DNA of 64,000 nucleotides from Sycobia sp. Sy_11 (lineage: Eukaryota > Arthropoda > Insecta > Hymenoptera > Epichrysomallidae): contig JACCIC010000062.1 in assembly GCA_018907035.1 (NCBI GenBank), positions 608,001 to 672,000 of the forward strand. The letters are read 5' to 3'. Positions within the stretch are counted from its first letter, which is position 1, and every line of letters starts with the position of its first letter. Positions 37,139 to 50,541 of the stretch are shown one piece after another. A program made the position numbers and the translations under genes. Below the pieces are notes generated by a model. It ran no database searches and was not told the origin of the DNA. It saw nothing but the letters and a program-made list of their open reading frames with translations.

Positions 37139-37189
37139 AAAAATCAGGATACCAAGCAAAGAGCAATAGTAGCAGTAACACCGTAAATG
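37139..37189 (+). CDS. lola: Module G exon 4: short linker
   Basis: Acceptor tttcaatag. Two in-phase donors are possible, AATG/GTTGGT at 37189 or TATG/GTTTAT at 37198, giving 51 or 60 bases. Encodes EKSGYQAKSNSSSNTVNG, Ser/Asn-rich. Confidence 0.5.
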
Positions 37190-37307
37190 GTTGGTATGGT
37201 TTATAATAAATAAATGCAAATCACAAAGGTTTTGTGATGATTTGCAATCTAATAAAATTTCAAAAATACAAACGTAAATTTTTTACTATCTCATCCTTTT
37301 TGCATAG

Positions 37308-37588
37308 AAACTGAAGATCCAATTCGTGCTTATTGCGAAAAATGCAAGTGTACCTACAACTCAACTCCGGATAATCCTATATCTATTTGTGTCAACTGCG
37401 TAAAGCCACTTAAGTTCGCTTGCACTGGTTGCATAAAATCATATCGCACCTTTGGCCTTCTTAAGAACCACCTAAAAATGCACTGCCCTTTTCAACGTTT
37501 GGCGCACTTTCGTCCGTATTGGAGATTGCATTCCCATCAGCAGTATCAGAGTTTGGAGCCCAATTATGAAAATTCAAAAATAACGTGA
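37308..37588 (+). CDS. lola: Module G exon 5: C4 motif plus one C2HC finger
   Basis: The acceptor ctttttgcatag ends at 37307. Encodes CxxC-x14-CxxC (CEKC...CVNC), seven residues, then a C2HC finger (CTGCIKSYRTFGLLKNHLKMHC), then a Tyr/Gln/His-rich tail to TGA, with AATAAA at 37875-37880. The usual second finger of a lola pair is absent. The spacing of the C4 part is identical to the 31.2 and 55.4 kb exons, so it is probably a shortened paralogue. It was recovered from the splice phase and cysteine pattern. Confidence 0.8.
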
Positions 37589-39670
37589 ATTTTTATCCAA
37601 TCTGCTTAACATTCCAATTGTCCGAAGAAGTTCCTTCATATATTATACAATGACTATTTTTATGTACAGAACCTTTTTTTATTGCAATTTAAAAAAGGTT
37701 TATCGTAAAAATTGTACTTAATTTTAGTATAACAGTTTGTATATATTCGACTCAAGTTTTTAAGGTGACTCCGCCGACTTAATTATTTTATGTAAATATC
37801 TTACGTAAATATTTTATTATTGATTATTGTATAACATTTAAATGAACTATTAATCGAAATATTACATTATAAACAATAAAAAATTTCGACTCAAGTCAAG
37901 TTTATATTTCTAATAAAAATTATGTTGATTTTTTAACGGGTCATAAACTAAATGATAATTTTTTGTTACGAAAATTATCCTTATTAATTAATCATTTATT
38001 TGCTATTAAGATTGTAGGGCTAATTAATTGGTGAGGTTTTACTATTATCATTGTAAATATTTATTTGAAAAATATTCAGATTATTATTTATTATATTCTT
38101 AATAATACCATATTAAAGCCGATAGAACCACTTAAAGTATTGTTATATGATACTGTACGTTAAACTAATAATCATACACATGCACACACGCGCACACAGG
38201 CACACACGCGCGCACACACACGCACACACACACACACACATATTATTTAAACTACTTTGAATTAAAAAGTTCAAAGAGTAGATAAAGTATCCTTTAACAT
38301 AAGTGATTTTATATATTCATTTATATTGAGCTTTTTTATCATTTTTTATTAATTTGATTATCTCAAGTAGAATTATAAAATAAATTTTCTATTCTTTTCT
38401 ACGTATAGATGAGATAGGGACTTGATCACAAATTTGAGCATGGGATAGAAATCGACGATAATGTAACATCTTGCAGTAATACTTGTGGTTCTATGATTAT
38501 ATCTATGTAGAATAAAAATTCAAAAAAAAACCTTCAATGATGGTATTGGACTAAAGCTCTATGTCGCCACTAAAGTTAATAGCCTCTAAAGAATTCCTTA
38601 TATAAGATCAGGGTGTTTCATCGAAGGCTACTAGGATGGACTCTTTAGCAAGGCACTAGAATAATTTTATTAATTTGTGTAGAGGTTACCATAGTCTCGC
38701 AAATAGCTTTAGCCCTGTATCATCAGTGAATGATTTATTTTTCTTAATTCTAAACGCTTTATATATTTAAATTATATTATTGAACGATAATAATTTTTAT
38801 TGTTTAATATTTATATTACAAAATTCTATAAAAACAAGTTTAGAAAGACAAAAAATATCAATAAAGATACTTGAAAACCTCGTTTTTATGTCAGAATCAT
38901 TTAATAAATAAAATAACTTTAAAGATAAAATTATAAATGGTAAAAACAATTTTTTATTATTAAATGCTACTTCTTATTCGAGACATTTTTACTTCTTATT
39001 TTATTTTTATTATAGAAAACGTGGTAATAAATTATTTTTTGTTATTTATATATCTGTCTTTCTAGCTAATAAATTTTGGCGACATTGCAGTTTACGATAT
39101 TATAAATTCGTTGAAAGATTTTGTTTTAAAATTAACATAAGGACCTATTTTGTATTTTATATTTAATATAAATTAATAATTTATTGCGAAATATGTAATT
39201 AAACAAATCAAGATGAAATGTTTGTACTTATTTTTTGTATAATTAATAAACACAATCTATATCGGTATGTAAATTAATAAATTTTTTGAATTATAGGATG
39301 CACTATATGTAAGTATTAATTTAAGTACATATTTATGTGTTGTATGAAGAATCAATTGTGTAAATTTTAGAAATCAATTTAACTTTTTTAAAATTGTTAA
39401 TAAAAATAATATTAAACAATTATATTTTATTGAGAAAAGTACAAGAAATACTATTTCTGAAATTAAAATATTCACAATAAAAATGTACTTATTTTCTGTT
39501 GAAATAGTCAACCTAATTCGACACAGTAAAATATGTAAAAAATGAAAGTGTTAACCTCCAAATGTAGTAATTCAATAATGAAGTCAGATATAAATATGGT
39601 ATATAGTTAAATATTTATGAATTTTGTATTTATATAAATGCATTGTAATTTAGTTTTTTTAATGTTACAG
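37589..39670. other. AT-rich DNA with (CA)n at about 38176-38242
   Basis: No supported gene. A GC-richer stretch near 38400-38720 has no readable frame and may be an old insertion. Confidence 0.45.
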
Positions 39671-39754
39671 AAACTGCTGGTGTTTGGACTAAATATTCAA
39701 AGAATGATATATTAATTTCATCAAATAAGAATTTTGTTTCATCTATTAATATTT
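39671..39754 (+). CDS. lola: Module H exon 1: phase-symmetric linker
   Basis: Acceptor aatgttacag, donor ATTT/GTAAGT, 84 bases (2 + 81 + 1). Encodes TAGVWTKYSKNDILISS... Confidence 0.5.
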
Positions 39755-39834
39755 GTAAGTAATTTACATTTATGTAAAAACTTCATTTCATATATATTAT
39801 AATACAGCATTATAAAAAGTAAATATTATTTTAG

Positions 39835-39965
39835 GTAACTTAATAAAAATTGAACACAATTACTGTATTAGATTTGAGATAGAACCTATTAAAATTTATT
39901 TAAAAGAAGAGTTTGATATAAATTCAGACAATGAAATTTCGCTTTGTGATAGTGTTAGTAGATAA
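39835..39965 (+). CDS. lola: Module H exon 2: finger-less end or linker
   Basis: Acceptor attattttag, in frame with exon 1 (T + GT = Cys). Encodes NLIKIEHNYCIRFEI... and an acidic end, to TAA 39963-39965. An in-phase donor GTTA/GTAGAT just before the stop could instead carry it to the finger exon at 42275. Confidence 0.45.
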
Positions 39966-40264
39966 AGAATTAGAGTTCGCACAGTACAACATTGAATACC
40001 AATACAAGTTAAAAATGAAATAGTTGATTCAATGTTCAACAATTAAATGTGCTATACTAATACAAAACTCGAAAGCTAATCTTATTCATTTTGTAAAAGA
40101 TACAGCGTAGAAGAATGCAATATTTTTAATTCCGATAATTTATTTTAATTTAATAAATTCGATTAAAAATTGTATATTGTTAATAAATTATTTATATATT
40201 TAAAAGTCTTTTCAATAATATCTGAAACATCTATATTTTTTAATATAGTATTATATTTGACATA

Positions 40265-40345
40265 ATTCCGTCAGTTGTAGGCTTAGGTGGTGAATGCGTC
40301 GGTTTGCTAACGCTGACGTGAACCCCGAAACGTTGTTCATATCAG
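40265..40345 (+). repeat. Possible tRNA-derived or hammerhead-type repeat relic
   Basis: GC-rich segment ggtggtgaatgcgtcggtttgctaacgctgacgtgaaccccgaaacgttg, where gcgtcg...cgctgacg-like halves can pair. It resembles dispersed-repeat debris; no firm identity. Confidence 0.3.
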
Positions 40346-40502
40346 TTAGAGTTACTAAACGGATCTCATGCCGAAATTTTGAAAGGCTTTTGACAAACAC
40401 ACTATATCACATTTTTCGACTAATTAATTCAGACCAGTTGCTTATATTTAATATGCTTTAGAAAGGGTTTAAATAACCTACTAAAATAACATGTTTAAGC
40501 AA

Positions 40503-40504
<2 letters not shown>

Positions 40505-40546
<42 letters not shown>

Positions 40547-40552
40547 TATTGT
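40505..40552. repeat. (ATT)n microsatellite
   Basis: Pure ATT repeats over about 45 bp. Confidence 0.95.
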
Positions 40553-41490
40553 AAGAAGTATCTAAATATATACGGTAGGAATTTAATAGCGACCTCTAAT
40601 TAAAGGACTAGATTGATCTGTCTATAATCACGTGTTAAAAAAATAAATTATAATGCATAGTATCTATTGAAAATAAAGTATTGCAAATGTCACTTCAACA
40701 ACACAAACAGATGAAACACTTAAATTCTTAATTATCTGAAATTGGTATTAATAAACTAATCTTCCGTTTTATTTTCGCATTATCAGTAATACACATATTT
40801 TATTAATGATTCCTGATTACAATGATTCTTTCCTGCAGCAGTTTTTAATATAACGAATTGCCTATATAACTTGATTCAATTCTAGATACTGTTATTATTT
40901 TGAAAAAAAGGTTCAAGAGTGATTAATAAGTTCACATCTAATCTAACTTATGATAGAATTAAATTTGAAGATTGAAAAAATTGTTTGATCTACCTATGCC
41001 AATTAATTATAAATTAGCAGATAATGCATTGCAACAGATATCCCTTATCGTATATAATTATTAATTTGATTTTATTTTAATATCAGGAGAATTTTTCTCC
41101 GTAACGTTGCTTACATATATGGATATCTTTGATAAGATTATATAATGCAAGATTCCGTAAATTTTAGAAATTATTTATAAAGGAAATATATATCCTCTGA
41201 TAGAACCATATATCGTGCCACCAATCTAAAAGGCCTAGGATATCCTTGATATTTTCGTATCAATATATTTCCTAGATATATATAAGCATTGCTCACTTTG
41301 TAACCATATCTCCATGTTTATATGAAAATTCTGGATTGTATTAATAAAAGCAAGTATATATATATATATGTAATATTTTGTCATTTTAATAATATTTATA
41401 AATACTATATATTCAGTAAAATTGTATTCTTTTGATTTTTTTTTATTTATACAATTTTAGATACAGGTCAGAAAAGAAAAAGACACTCTT

Positions 41491-41536
<46 letters not shown>

Positions 41537-42274
41537 TTATTTATTTATATATATAGATGGAATTGTTGACGATTATGTTTAACAAGTTTTGTAAATGTTT
41601 GTAGTATTTTAATTATTCAATAAATTTTTAATTATAATATGCTAATGTAATTTGAAATAAACCCTAACACTATTTATAATTCTTTCTATTTTAATAAACA
41701 ATTGTACATTTTTTATATATAGTAAATTTAATTTTAATTCTATATTTATATTTTATTAATTTCTGATATTTTTAGAATCATTACTTTCACTGGTGCTGGT
41801 TTCATTTATGAAAGTAATTAGTTTTTTCACATTATTTGCACGTTTTAGTTATTAGATTTTTCATCATCTTAGATCTGTATCTTCTTATTTACCAAAAATG
41901 AAAGGTTGTTATTTGTTATTTTTTTTAATTCGTTCTTTTTGATTATATCTATAATTTTATTTCGAAATTTGAAAGTAACACTTATGAAGGAAAATTTATA
42001 CATCAATACTCATGGTATCTGAAAATATTCAAAATTTCATATTATATTGAATTAATGTTATGTGAAAAATCTGATTACAGTTCAAACGAAATCTTCATTT
42101 CCTTTTTGGGTGAATGGATACATTTTATTACGATTTTCGTAATTTATCAAAAGCTTCTAATCTGGAGAAGAACCTAACCAGCCACTCTAAATTTTCCTTC
42201 AGATTTATCGTAAATTAATTAATAATCGTCAAATTTATTAACGGGTCAATACCCGCCTGCTTATTTGTCCTCAG
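40553..42274. other. AT-rich intronic DNA
   Basis: Contains (AT)n at 41494-41531. An acceptor-like acaattttag at 41460 opens a short basic frame (TGQKRKRHSFE) that runs into the microsatellite and stops. I do not call it an exon. Confidence 0.45.
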
Positions 42275-42750
42275 GAAAAACCAGTCGGCTGAGCATGATT
42301 TCCCTGCTACGCCGGAATTTTAAGCAGTTCGCCAAGAAGCCCCGGCCGCTGACTCGCAGCCGTAGCGACCAGCAGCAGCAGCAACGCGCTCAAATCGAAC
42401 TCGAGATCGAGGAAGAGGCGACGTCCTCGTCCCACGATAGCCTCGTGTTCCCTGCTTCTCTCGGCCTCGTTTCCCGCCATCAACTCGAACAGCAGCAGTT
42501 ACGGCGCCAAGAGCTGAAGGAATTGGCGGAAAGCGCCGCGCAGGAACCGAGCCAGCAGAGGCAGTTCCGATGCAGATTTTGCGGTAAAGGCTACAGGTGG
42601 AAGAGCACCATGAGGCGGCACGAGAGCCTTGAGTGCGGGGACAAACCGCCGAGCTTTCAGTGTCCCCAGTGTCCCTATAAAGCTCGGCAGAGGGGTAATT
42701 TAACGGTGCATTTCAAGCGTCATCACCAAGGGGATCAGCAGGCCTCTTGA
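42275..42750 (+). CDS. lola: Module I: GC-rich, Gln-rich terminal exon with finger pair
   Basis: The acceptor ttgtcctcag ends at 42274, and the exon begins GA (GGA with a donor G). A basic N-terminal region (LLRRNFKQFAKKPRPLTRSR) is followed by a Gln-rich stretch and an acidic, Gln/Glu-rich helical region. Then come a C2HC finger (CRFCGKGYRWKSTMRRHESLEC) and a C2H2 finger (CPQCPYKARQRGN...KRHH). Stop TGA 42750. Its GC content is far above the flanks, a sign of strong constraint. Gln-rich regions often serve in transcriptional activation; that role is inference. Confidence 0.9.
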
Positions 42751-45243
42751 AATATTAAACAAAATTACGATTTTTAGAATATCATTTTTATTCTAATTAA
42801 TACCGAAACCCTAAGTCGATTGATGGCAGCACAGTAATTAAAAACGATTTGTACCATTTTTCCAAGAGAGAAATATTTTTATATTAAAGCTCAGTTTTAT
42901 GGACTTGTAGGGATTTTTTATACAAAAAGTAATGTAATTTGATTTTAAAAGGCGATGTTATCAAATGGTCTCCTTTACTGGTTCGAAGACAGTTAACCTT
43001 TAAAAATCATATATGGACAAAATATTGCTTAATTTGGAATATTTGGTCATTTTTGTACATCTTTTTTGTACATCTTGACTTTATATTTCAATTAATATCA
43101 GAATTGTCAAGTTTAATTATCAGTTTGAAAAGTATAGGACGCTTGAAATGTTTGATTAACTTTAGGAAACTAATTAAAATGCTTTAAGTCATATTATGTG
43201 CATTTACATGGTCGAAAAAACTTTTTATCACCAAAAAGGAATTTTATATTAGTTTATTAAATCCAGATAATAGACGTTTATATATAAATATAAATAAATT
43301 ATCTCCTCTTTGGAAATTAATTCATACTTTCTCTGTAACGCACAATATATGAAATAAGTCAAAAGCAGGATACATTATAAAATTAAATAAAAAAATTTTT
43401 TAAATACTTTTTACACGATATGTATCATAGGTATGATAACTATAATGATGTAGGTCGATTTTTTCGAATAACGAATAATACAACATAAAGCGAACGCGTA
43501 CTGAATAGTTTTATAAACTTAAAACGTTATCTGTGCATGGGAGGACGTTGTATTACGTTGTATTATTAAACATACCAAATCAATAGTTGCACTGTTATAC
43601 AATTGGTTCCTTATTGTATTTTTACATGCCCTGGAGCAACTGTGTTCAATATTAATTATAATATGTATTTTTTGAGCTTCTTACCTTCGCGATTCTTCGA
43701 CACTCCATAATGAAGACGATAATTCTTTCGAGGATATCTGGACTTTGTATTTAATTTTACAGTATTAAAGAATACATAGTTGCCCGAATATATGCATTTA
43801 TTAGATTACTTTAGGTACCCAGACCAATAGTAGACTTTCGATGAGCTATGAATCTATTATATATATATACATAATATTGGTTTATTGGATTCACAAACAG
43901 ACTGTCTCTCTATACACAGGTTATAATTCTGATTTATATATCCGATGCAACTTTCGTAAGATTTGCATAAGAAATTTCATATCTAATTCAAATTTTATCA
44001 AGCATCACCGTATTTTTATACTTCTATGATATTGGTGGTTATTTTAACAAATATTGAAATTTAGATTGGATTAGAAGAAAATAGAGTTGGTTCTGCATAA
44101 ATTGTAAGATCATGTCTCATTTCAGCTGATTTATCTGTAACTATTCTGATCGAGGTAATCTTTTTTTGATAATTTATTATTTAAGGCTCTACATTCTATA
44201 ATCAGCCGATCTATATTTATCTGTTGCCGTAATGAGTAATGATTTTGAATAATAATTACTTTCATGATCTTTCTTTCTATATCTTTTATCATATCGATAG
44301 TTTTATTAAAAAGGAAGTCCTTCTTTCTTCCTTAACTACTTTCATTTACTGTGGGATTATTCTACTGACCTGAATTTTAATTATATAAATATTGGACATA
44401 TATTCTTTCTTTCCTTGTACCATAATATTCGGCACTAAGATTGAAGCATTAGATTCTTAAGTAAGAATAGCAATTTAATACTGAATAAATACCTCATTAA
44501 AAGTATGTATCAATAGTGAATATTAAAATAGGTTGTGTATTGTTTCTGTACAGAAATTAGAGAGGTTATGGATACCTAATGTACAGGTAATCTCGGTTAA
44601 ATCTGAACTATTGTTCAATTAAATTTGTTTGCTACGGTATTGGGCTTCTGATTGATTTATTTCAGAGCGATCTTATTCGCATCTTTATGAAAAGCTTTAT
44701 TTTTTTTTAAACTTACATTAAAAATAAGATATTACTAGTTAAGAACTAAATTGACACGTTCTAAATTAACATAATAAGAGATTCACTTTAACTTTTGGTT
44801 ATGTTATTTTAACGTCGTTCTATTTATATGCCCGAATAGTGACAATAATCAGTGACGAAAGACTATGAAGTATTGGTGAACATAGCACATATAAGAGATC
44901 GAGTTCACGTAGGTTTTGTTCACATTATCTTGCACGCGCTGTTGACAATATTTTTAATAAAATTGTACTCACTCGAAGACTAATTGTAGAAGTAATTAAT
45001 TGTTTCATGTTATTTTTTTTCATTTTTTCTTTTAATAATCATCTTGGAATGCTGATAAAAATACAATGAAGATTTTTATAGAAATTCAATTCTTTAGTGA
45101 CTACCGTTTGGACTAAAAAGATTATCATAAACCAGAATGCAGATACCTTAACTATTTAACATATTTACTATTTTAATATATATTTTGTATTATTAACTAA
45201 ACTGCAAATTTTCAAAAAATTGTACCTTTTTTATTATGTTTTA

Positions 45244-45295
<52 letters not shown>

Positions 45296-47860
45296 TATTT
45301 ATTTATTAAAATTCCTCGCTTGTGCAATTTACGTTGCTAAAGCACTTCTCCTAAATTATTTAATTATTTTTAATTCAATTATTTCTATTAGATTTAATTA
45401 AAGATAAAAAACTTTAGTATAAAAATAAATATTTCATGATGTAATCTGTCTGACATATCTTTAATTTTTAAACAGCATATATATTTCTAATGAGGACAAT
45501 TATATTATTATAATTTTGTACATTACTATTATTTATGAAATGAATATTTCTATACAAAAGATGGGAGTGGGCCATTGAATACTAAGTTTGTTTAATCGTC
45601 ACAGACAATATTAAATATTCTTAAAATATAGCATATTAATATAAAGTTTTGGTATTAAATAATTTTAGTTTTCATACACAATTATCTAGATTAAGTATAA
45701 GAGAGAATATGTTTTGTTGGGAGTAACTGTCTTTCTTGGACTCCAAGTAAAGGTTCACTTACAAAAGAGATTAACTATTCTCTCCTTAATTCTTTTTCTC
45801 TCACATGTCAGAAAGTTTTGATTGTCAGAACTACCACGGATTTTTACACATGTGGCTCCTTTAAGATAGCACATTATACTCTAAATATCATATAAGTTGT
45901 ATAAAGGAAAATAGAAATTAATTTAACTCAATTTCTATTATTTCAATAATTAATTTAGTAACCATTGAAATTTTACACAACGATGTAGTATTTCTACATG
46001 AATAGTTGATCGTATAAAAATCAGATAATGGAAGTTTCAAAAACAAATCTGAAAAGCTTCATAAAATTCCAATTACGTATAAAAATAAAATTATGCGTTT
46101 CTAAAGATATTTTTATCTAATATAAAAGTATATTTGTCAGACTCTTTTATAAATAAAGTTGACACTAAAGCGTTGAATAATAAAACAGAGTGCCTTAGAA
46201 AAATATACTCATAATTTTCTTTAATCAATCGCGTAATAATTTCTTAAGAATTATACAAATTTGAATCAATATTTAATTTTATATTGTAAAACTACACATA
46301 AAGTATTATAAGCAGATTACGCGTTGTTAAGGTACTTTGGAAAAATTTTTTAGATGTGTAAGAGTATTTATTGTACACTTTGTCTGTTTTATAATTATTA
46401 TGGTAAGTTTTTCTATCAATAAAAAAATTTGTTTTTATACTTTATAGACTTACTGAAAGGCTAACCATCGAACTAAACATTCCTTTACAATCACGACTGT
46501 ACTTATGAAATAAGTCATAAAATGAGTAATTTCTATCCGTAAGTTTAATACAATAAATAATGACTGGGACCATTAGTTTTAAGAAAATAATTTTTGTAAC
46601 GAATATCACAACTAGAGCAAGTATGAATATAGCTTTTGTAATTTTAGATATAGATTTGAAAGGGAAGGTGATAGATTTTTCTTAAGATATTTTTATATTT
46701 TATATTAAGAAGCAGCGTACTGATTGATGAAACCTTTTTATAACCATATAAAAAGTTTTTTATTTATTTGAAACATGTACTATGTACTTAAACATTAAAC
46801 ATTTTGTAAAATATAAAATATTGTTTTATTTTAATATTCAATATTATTATAATTTATGTACTAATATCTTAAAAATATAATCCAAATATTTCTAATAGAC
46901 ATGATTAAATAAACTTAATTATACATGATTTTAATTATATATTATAATATTTTTCAGGAGCTGTATCAATATTCGATAATATGTGATCAATATATCAAAT
47001 TCTGAAATTATATCATATAAATATTTAAAGGGAGCATGGATCATTGTGTAAACTAGACCAAAAAATCATGGCTTGTAATTGACTAATACGTATTAAAAGA
47101 GAAATTTTATGGACAATGCAGAAGCGATGATCGAAAATATTTAAATACTGTATATTTTCATCGACATAAATACATCGATTTTATAGTAGAAAGCAATAAT
47201 TACTCTATAAAACAAATTAAATAAAATGATTTATTGAATAAGAATGTCTAATGCTAACGATTTATTGCATAAGAATGTATAATGCTTGGAAAAGAAAATT
47301 AGAAAAATCATTATGTGAGCTGAAAAATTGACATTAGTAATATACAAATTTAATAAATAAATAATTCTAATAAATAATAACGTATATTTTAACAATCATT
47401 TACTTTTATAATTTTAATATTATCATTATGATAAAGGAATGCGCCATAGTGTTCTATAGTAGTTTCACTCCTTTGCGGAACTAATTTGGCAATAAATTAT
47501 TATAAGATAATTTAATATAGTACGATTTTACTTGATTGATTACTTGTATCGTAATTTATCTACATATTTTAAATACTTAAATAGTGATCTGTTACGAAAA
47601 GAAAATAGAAGCAATGTACTGCTTTGAAGATGTTATTTAGTAACATTTATGAATGGTCGATTGTGTAACCGAAATGTAAATTCGTGAAAACACTCTTTTG
47701 GCTTGCTTTATTAAAATATCAATTGGAATCTATTCTTTAAATATATTATTTTACCTTCATATCCCAATTACATTGATTTTATAAACCTGATATTGAGCAA
47801 AAAACTAACATTTTTACTCTTTCTTTTAGCAACGTGACAAATTCCAATTCGTCGAACATT
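42751..47860. other. Long AT-rich stretch without a supported gene
   Basis: Contains (AT)n at 45248-45291. A frame ending near 44029 (CNFRKICIRNF...FIKHHRIF) faintly resembles a broken second finger but lacks proper spacing. Confidence 0.45.
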
Positions 47861-48135
47861 ACTGACTATAATGCGCTCGTCGTGGCTAATAGATAACTTG
47901 CCAAACAATTGTATCAATTACAATAATGTAATCATTAAGAAGCGAAAAAAGAACTTCACTTTAAGCGTCATCGATGATTCATGAAGTAGCAGATCGTCGT
48001 TTCATAAAGATTCTTTCTGAGCGCCCGGTTCAAGAAGGTGCTTTCTCGCAGACCATTTTTTGCTTTAATTTCAGTTGGCACCAAAACCTACGAATGATCG
48101 ATGAATAAATTATCTGCTCCCTGAGCGGCTGGTGT
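47861..48135. other. GC-richer block, unidentified
   Basis: Contains gcgctcgtcgtggc, gagcgcccggttcaagaaggtgc and ctgagcggctggtg in AT-rich surroundings, with no open frame. Candidate regulatory block or old insertion. Confidence 0.25.
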
Positions 48136-48325
48136 GTAGTGCCATACATACAAATTTACTTTAGACCAAAAAGATTGTATTCTAATATTTATATTTTTAA
48201 CTTTTATTTTATTTTTGCGAATTTGCGAATTTTATTGTGTATTGTACAAAGCATTTAAAAAATTTTTCTGTCATTGTATAGTTTATGAGTACCCTTTACA
48301 GAATGTGATTCTATAAATTCTTATC

Positions 48326-48420
48326 AATAAATATTTTTCTCGGTCTTACAGTTTTTTCTCTCAACAAATTAATGTAATATAATTATGATGACAATCAGAC
48401 TGCCCTTAATTATAATTGTA
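48326..48420 (-). repeat. Arm fragment of repeat R
   Basis: caataaatatttttctcggtcttacag followed by atgacaatcagactgcccttaat matches the left arm of the foldback copies at 30.6 and 54.9 kb. Confidence 0.6.
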
Positions 48421-48796
48421 TTTGTAAAATTTAAAATTTACATTATATTACTTTTTTGAAAGAATTCTAAAATTGACAAAAATATTTTGTTCGAATTTTC
48501 TCATTTTGTTTACTTATAGTAAGTTAATTATAGTATTTAAGTTTGATTAAATTGCATGCTTGTCATTGAACAAGTATATAGAATAAAGTTCAAAGGGAGC
48601 ATACATTTTATTGTATGGTAATGATAAAATCCTGAAGCTTTATTCATCATTCACATAATTGAGTGAGTGCTCATGGACTACGATTTTAAATATACAAAAG
48701 TAGAGCTTTATGGAATTTTTTAGAATTATAGTTTGTATTTTTTATTTATTTTTTTATTATTACAACTCAAATAAATCAATACAATTATAAGTATGG

Positions 48797-48900
48797 GGAT
48801 CTATAATGGCTCGATTGCTAGAGAGTATGGATAGTAATTTGGTGATTCGACTTCAAACCCGACTCAGCCGATTGACACCAGTACCGCTGCAAAAATTTAT
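48797..48900 (+). repeat. tRNA-derived SINE fragment
   Basis: Has an A-box-like tggctcgattgctagag and a B-box-like gattcgacttcaaaccc, then cgattgacaccagtaccgctg, matching the copy at 50.34 kb. It is not a functional tRNA: no cloverleaf is preserved. Confidence 0.7.
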
Positions 48901-50330
48901 ACAATAGTATTATTAAATGAAACATTTATAATAATATTATTGTTATGATTCTGTAATGAAATTTAATAAATATAATTTGAAACAAATTTTTTTAAAAAAT
49001 TTTTTCAAAGATAGTACATTAAATATGTTACTAAAGTATTATAATTTTTCTAATCAAATTAATATTGTTTTAACAGAAATAATCTTTTTCAGGTATGATC
49101 TGAATATTATAAATATTAAACTTAATTTAAACTAAACATTCTATTGGTTTATAAAAGGAGTATGTAATAATTATCGATAAATATGTCTAAAATTCCTATT
49201 TGTACTTGTATTACCTTATTCTCATTCATTTATCACTACCTTCAATTTAACAGACATTATATTTTATGCATAGGAATATAGTTAAAAATTTTATATATTC
49301 TATAAGTATATAGTAGTGATATTTATTATACATTATTGAGGACAAAATTATTATTCTTAAAATTTTTAGTTTCACTTTTAGTTTGTTATATTCATGATTT
49401 TATATAATTTTCGATAATAAAAATAATAATAAGTTGTCTATAAATCGCTTTTATGATATGGAATCAGGGTCGATGCGATATATAAATTTAAACAAGTTAT
49501 ACATATAATTTTATAAGTTAGTAAATAAATCAAAACCGATAACGATCGAAAGTAAGTCTTAATTCTTTACTGAAAAGATTGGCATCGGATAATAGTATAG
49601 TATAATGTATAGTTCAGAATACAAAAATGAAAGTGTACTTAACGTGAGTGGTCTTTCAAAAACTACAATTTGAACGTAAAATTTTATTATGTAAATGTAA
49701 GTCATTAAAGTATGTGTAGTTTATAGGTAGAAATAATGGAAATTTAGAAAAAATATGTATTGAGAGCTTTGACAGTGATCGATAATAATCTAAAAGATTT
49801 TTTGGCAGAAAACCATAAAAATAATGTTTGAGCGAGTTCGATGAAGTACAACTTTGAAATGTATTTTCTCGTTTAGTGTAACAAGTATATATTTTAAATA
49901 ATAAAGGTCATTTTCGAAATAATGGAATGAATTTTAGTAAATGGAACTGAGTGTTTTTGTCGATAATATTTTTACAAACAAATTTTATTTAAATTATTTT
50001 TGCGTATAGTCAGCTTAGAATTTTCGATTGCACTCAGACTTCTAGATATTTTTTAGTAATTCCTATTATTCATACCTATAAAATGTACAAATTTTTATAA
50101 GTTGTTGTTAAGCTTCAATGGTTATAATTTGACTTTTTTAAAAGACGCTCACACTATTCGTATAACGCAAATCTATTTCCAATGGTTACCATTTTTTGGG
50201 ACTATTCTTCTAATATTATATTCTTCGAATATTATGAATATAATTCGAAATATGCTAGTAATATCAAAACAATTTCTAACCATGAAAAACCACTTGTACG
50301 TATATATACAAGTAAAAATACAATGTGTAG
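48901..50330. other. AT-rich intronic DNA
   Basis: No supported gene. The frame at 50102-50359 overlaps the SINE and has no domain. Confidence 0.5.
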
Positions 50331-50334
50331 AAAA

Positions 50335-50541
50335 AGGCCTACGATGGCTCGATCGCTAGAGTGAAGAACTAGCAATTTGGTGATCCGAGTTCAAATCCCG
50401 GTCTCGGCCGATTGACACAAGCACTGCTGTAATTATTTACATGTGCTTTGTTTACAAACACATCGTAGACCTCCGTCGCTGATTAGCACTAATATTTGGA
50501 AACATAAATAGAGCGACGTTAAATAACATAAAAAAAAACAA
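50335..50541 (+). repeat. tRNA-derived SINE, longer copy
   Basis: A-box-like tggctcgatcgctagag, B-box-like gagttcaaatcccgg, tRNA-unrelated body (cgattgacacaagcactgctg...cctccgtcgctgattagc...gagcgacgttaaataac) and an A-rich tail at about 50527-50541. It shares the head with the 48.8 kb copy. The layout is typical of an RNA polymerase III-transcribed SINE. Confidence 0.75.

Noticed and set aside
41461..41560. Acceptor-like site followed by a basic stretch TGQKRKRHSFE
   Set aside because: The frame runs at once into a TA microsatellite and a stop. Phase is right but nothing else supports an exon.
43841..44029. Frame with CNFRKICIRNF...FIKHHRIF resembling a second finger
   Set aside because: The cysteine and histidine spacing does not fit, there is no first finger, and I found no phase-correct acceptor.
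48797..50541. tRNA genes
   Set aside because: A- and B-box-like blocks are present, but no cloverleaf; two related copies, one with an A-rich tail, indicate a SINE.
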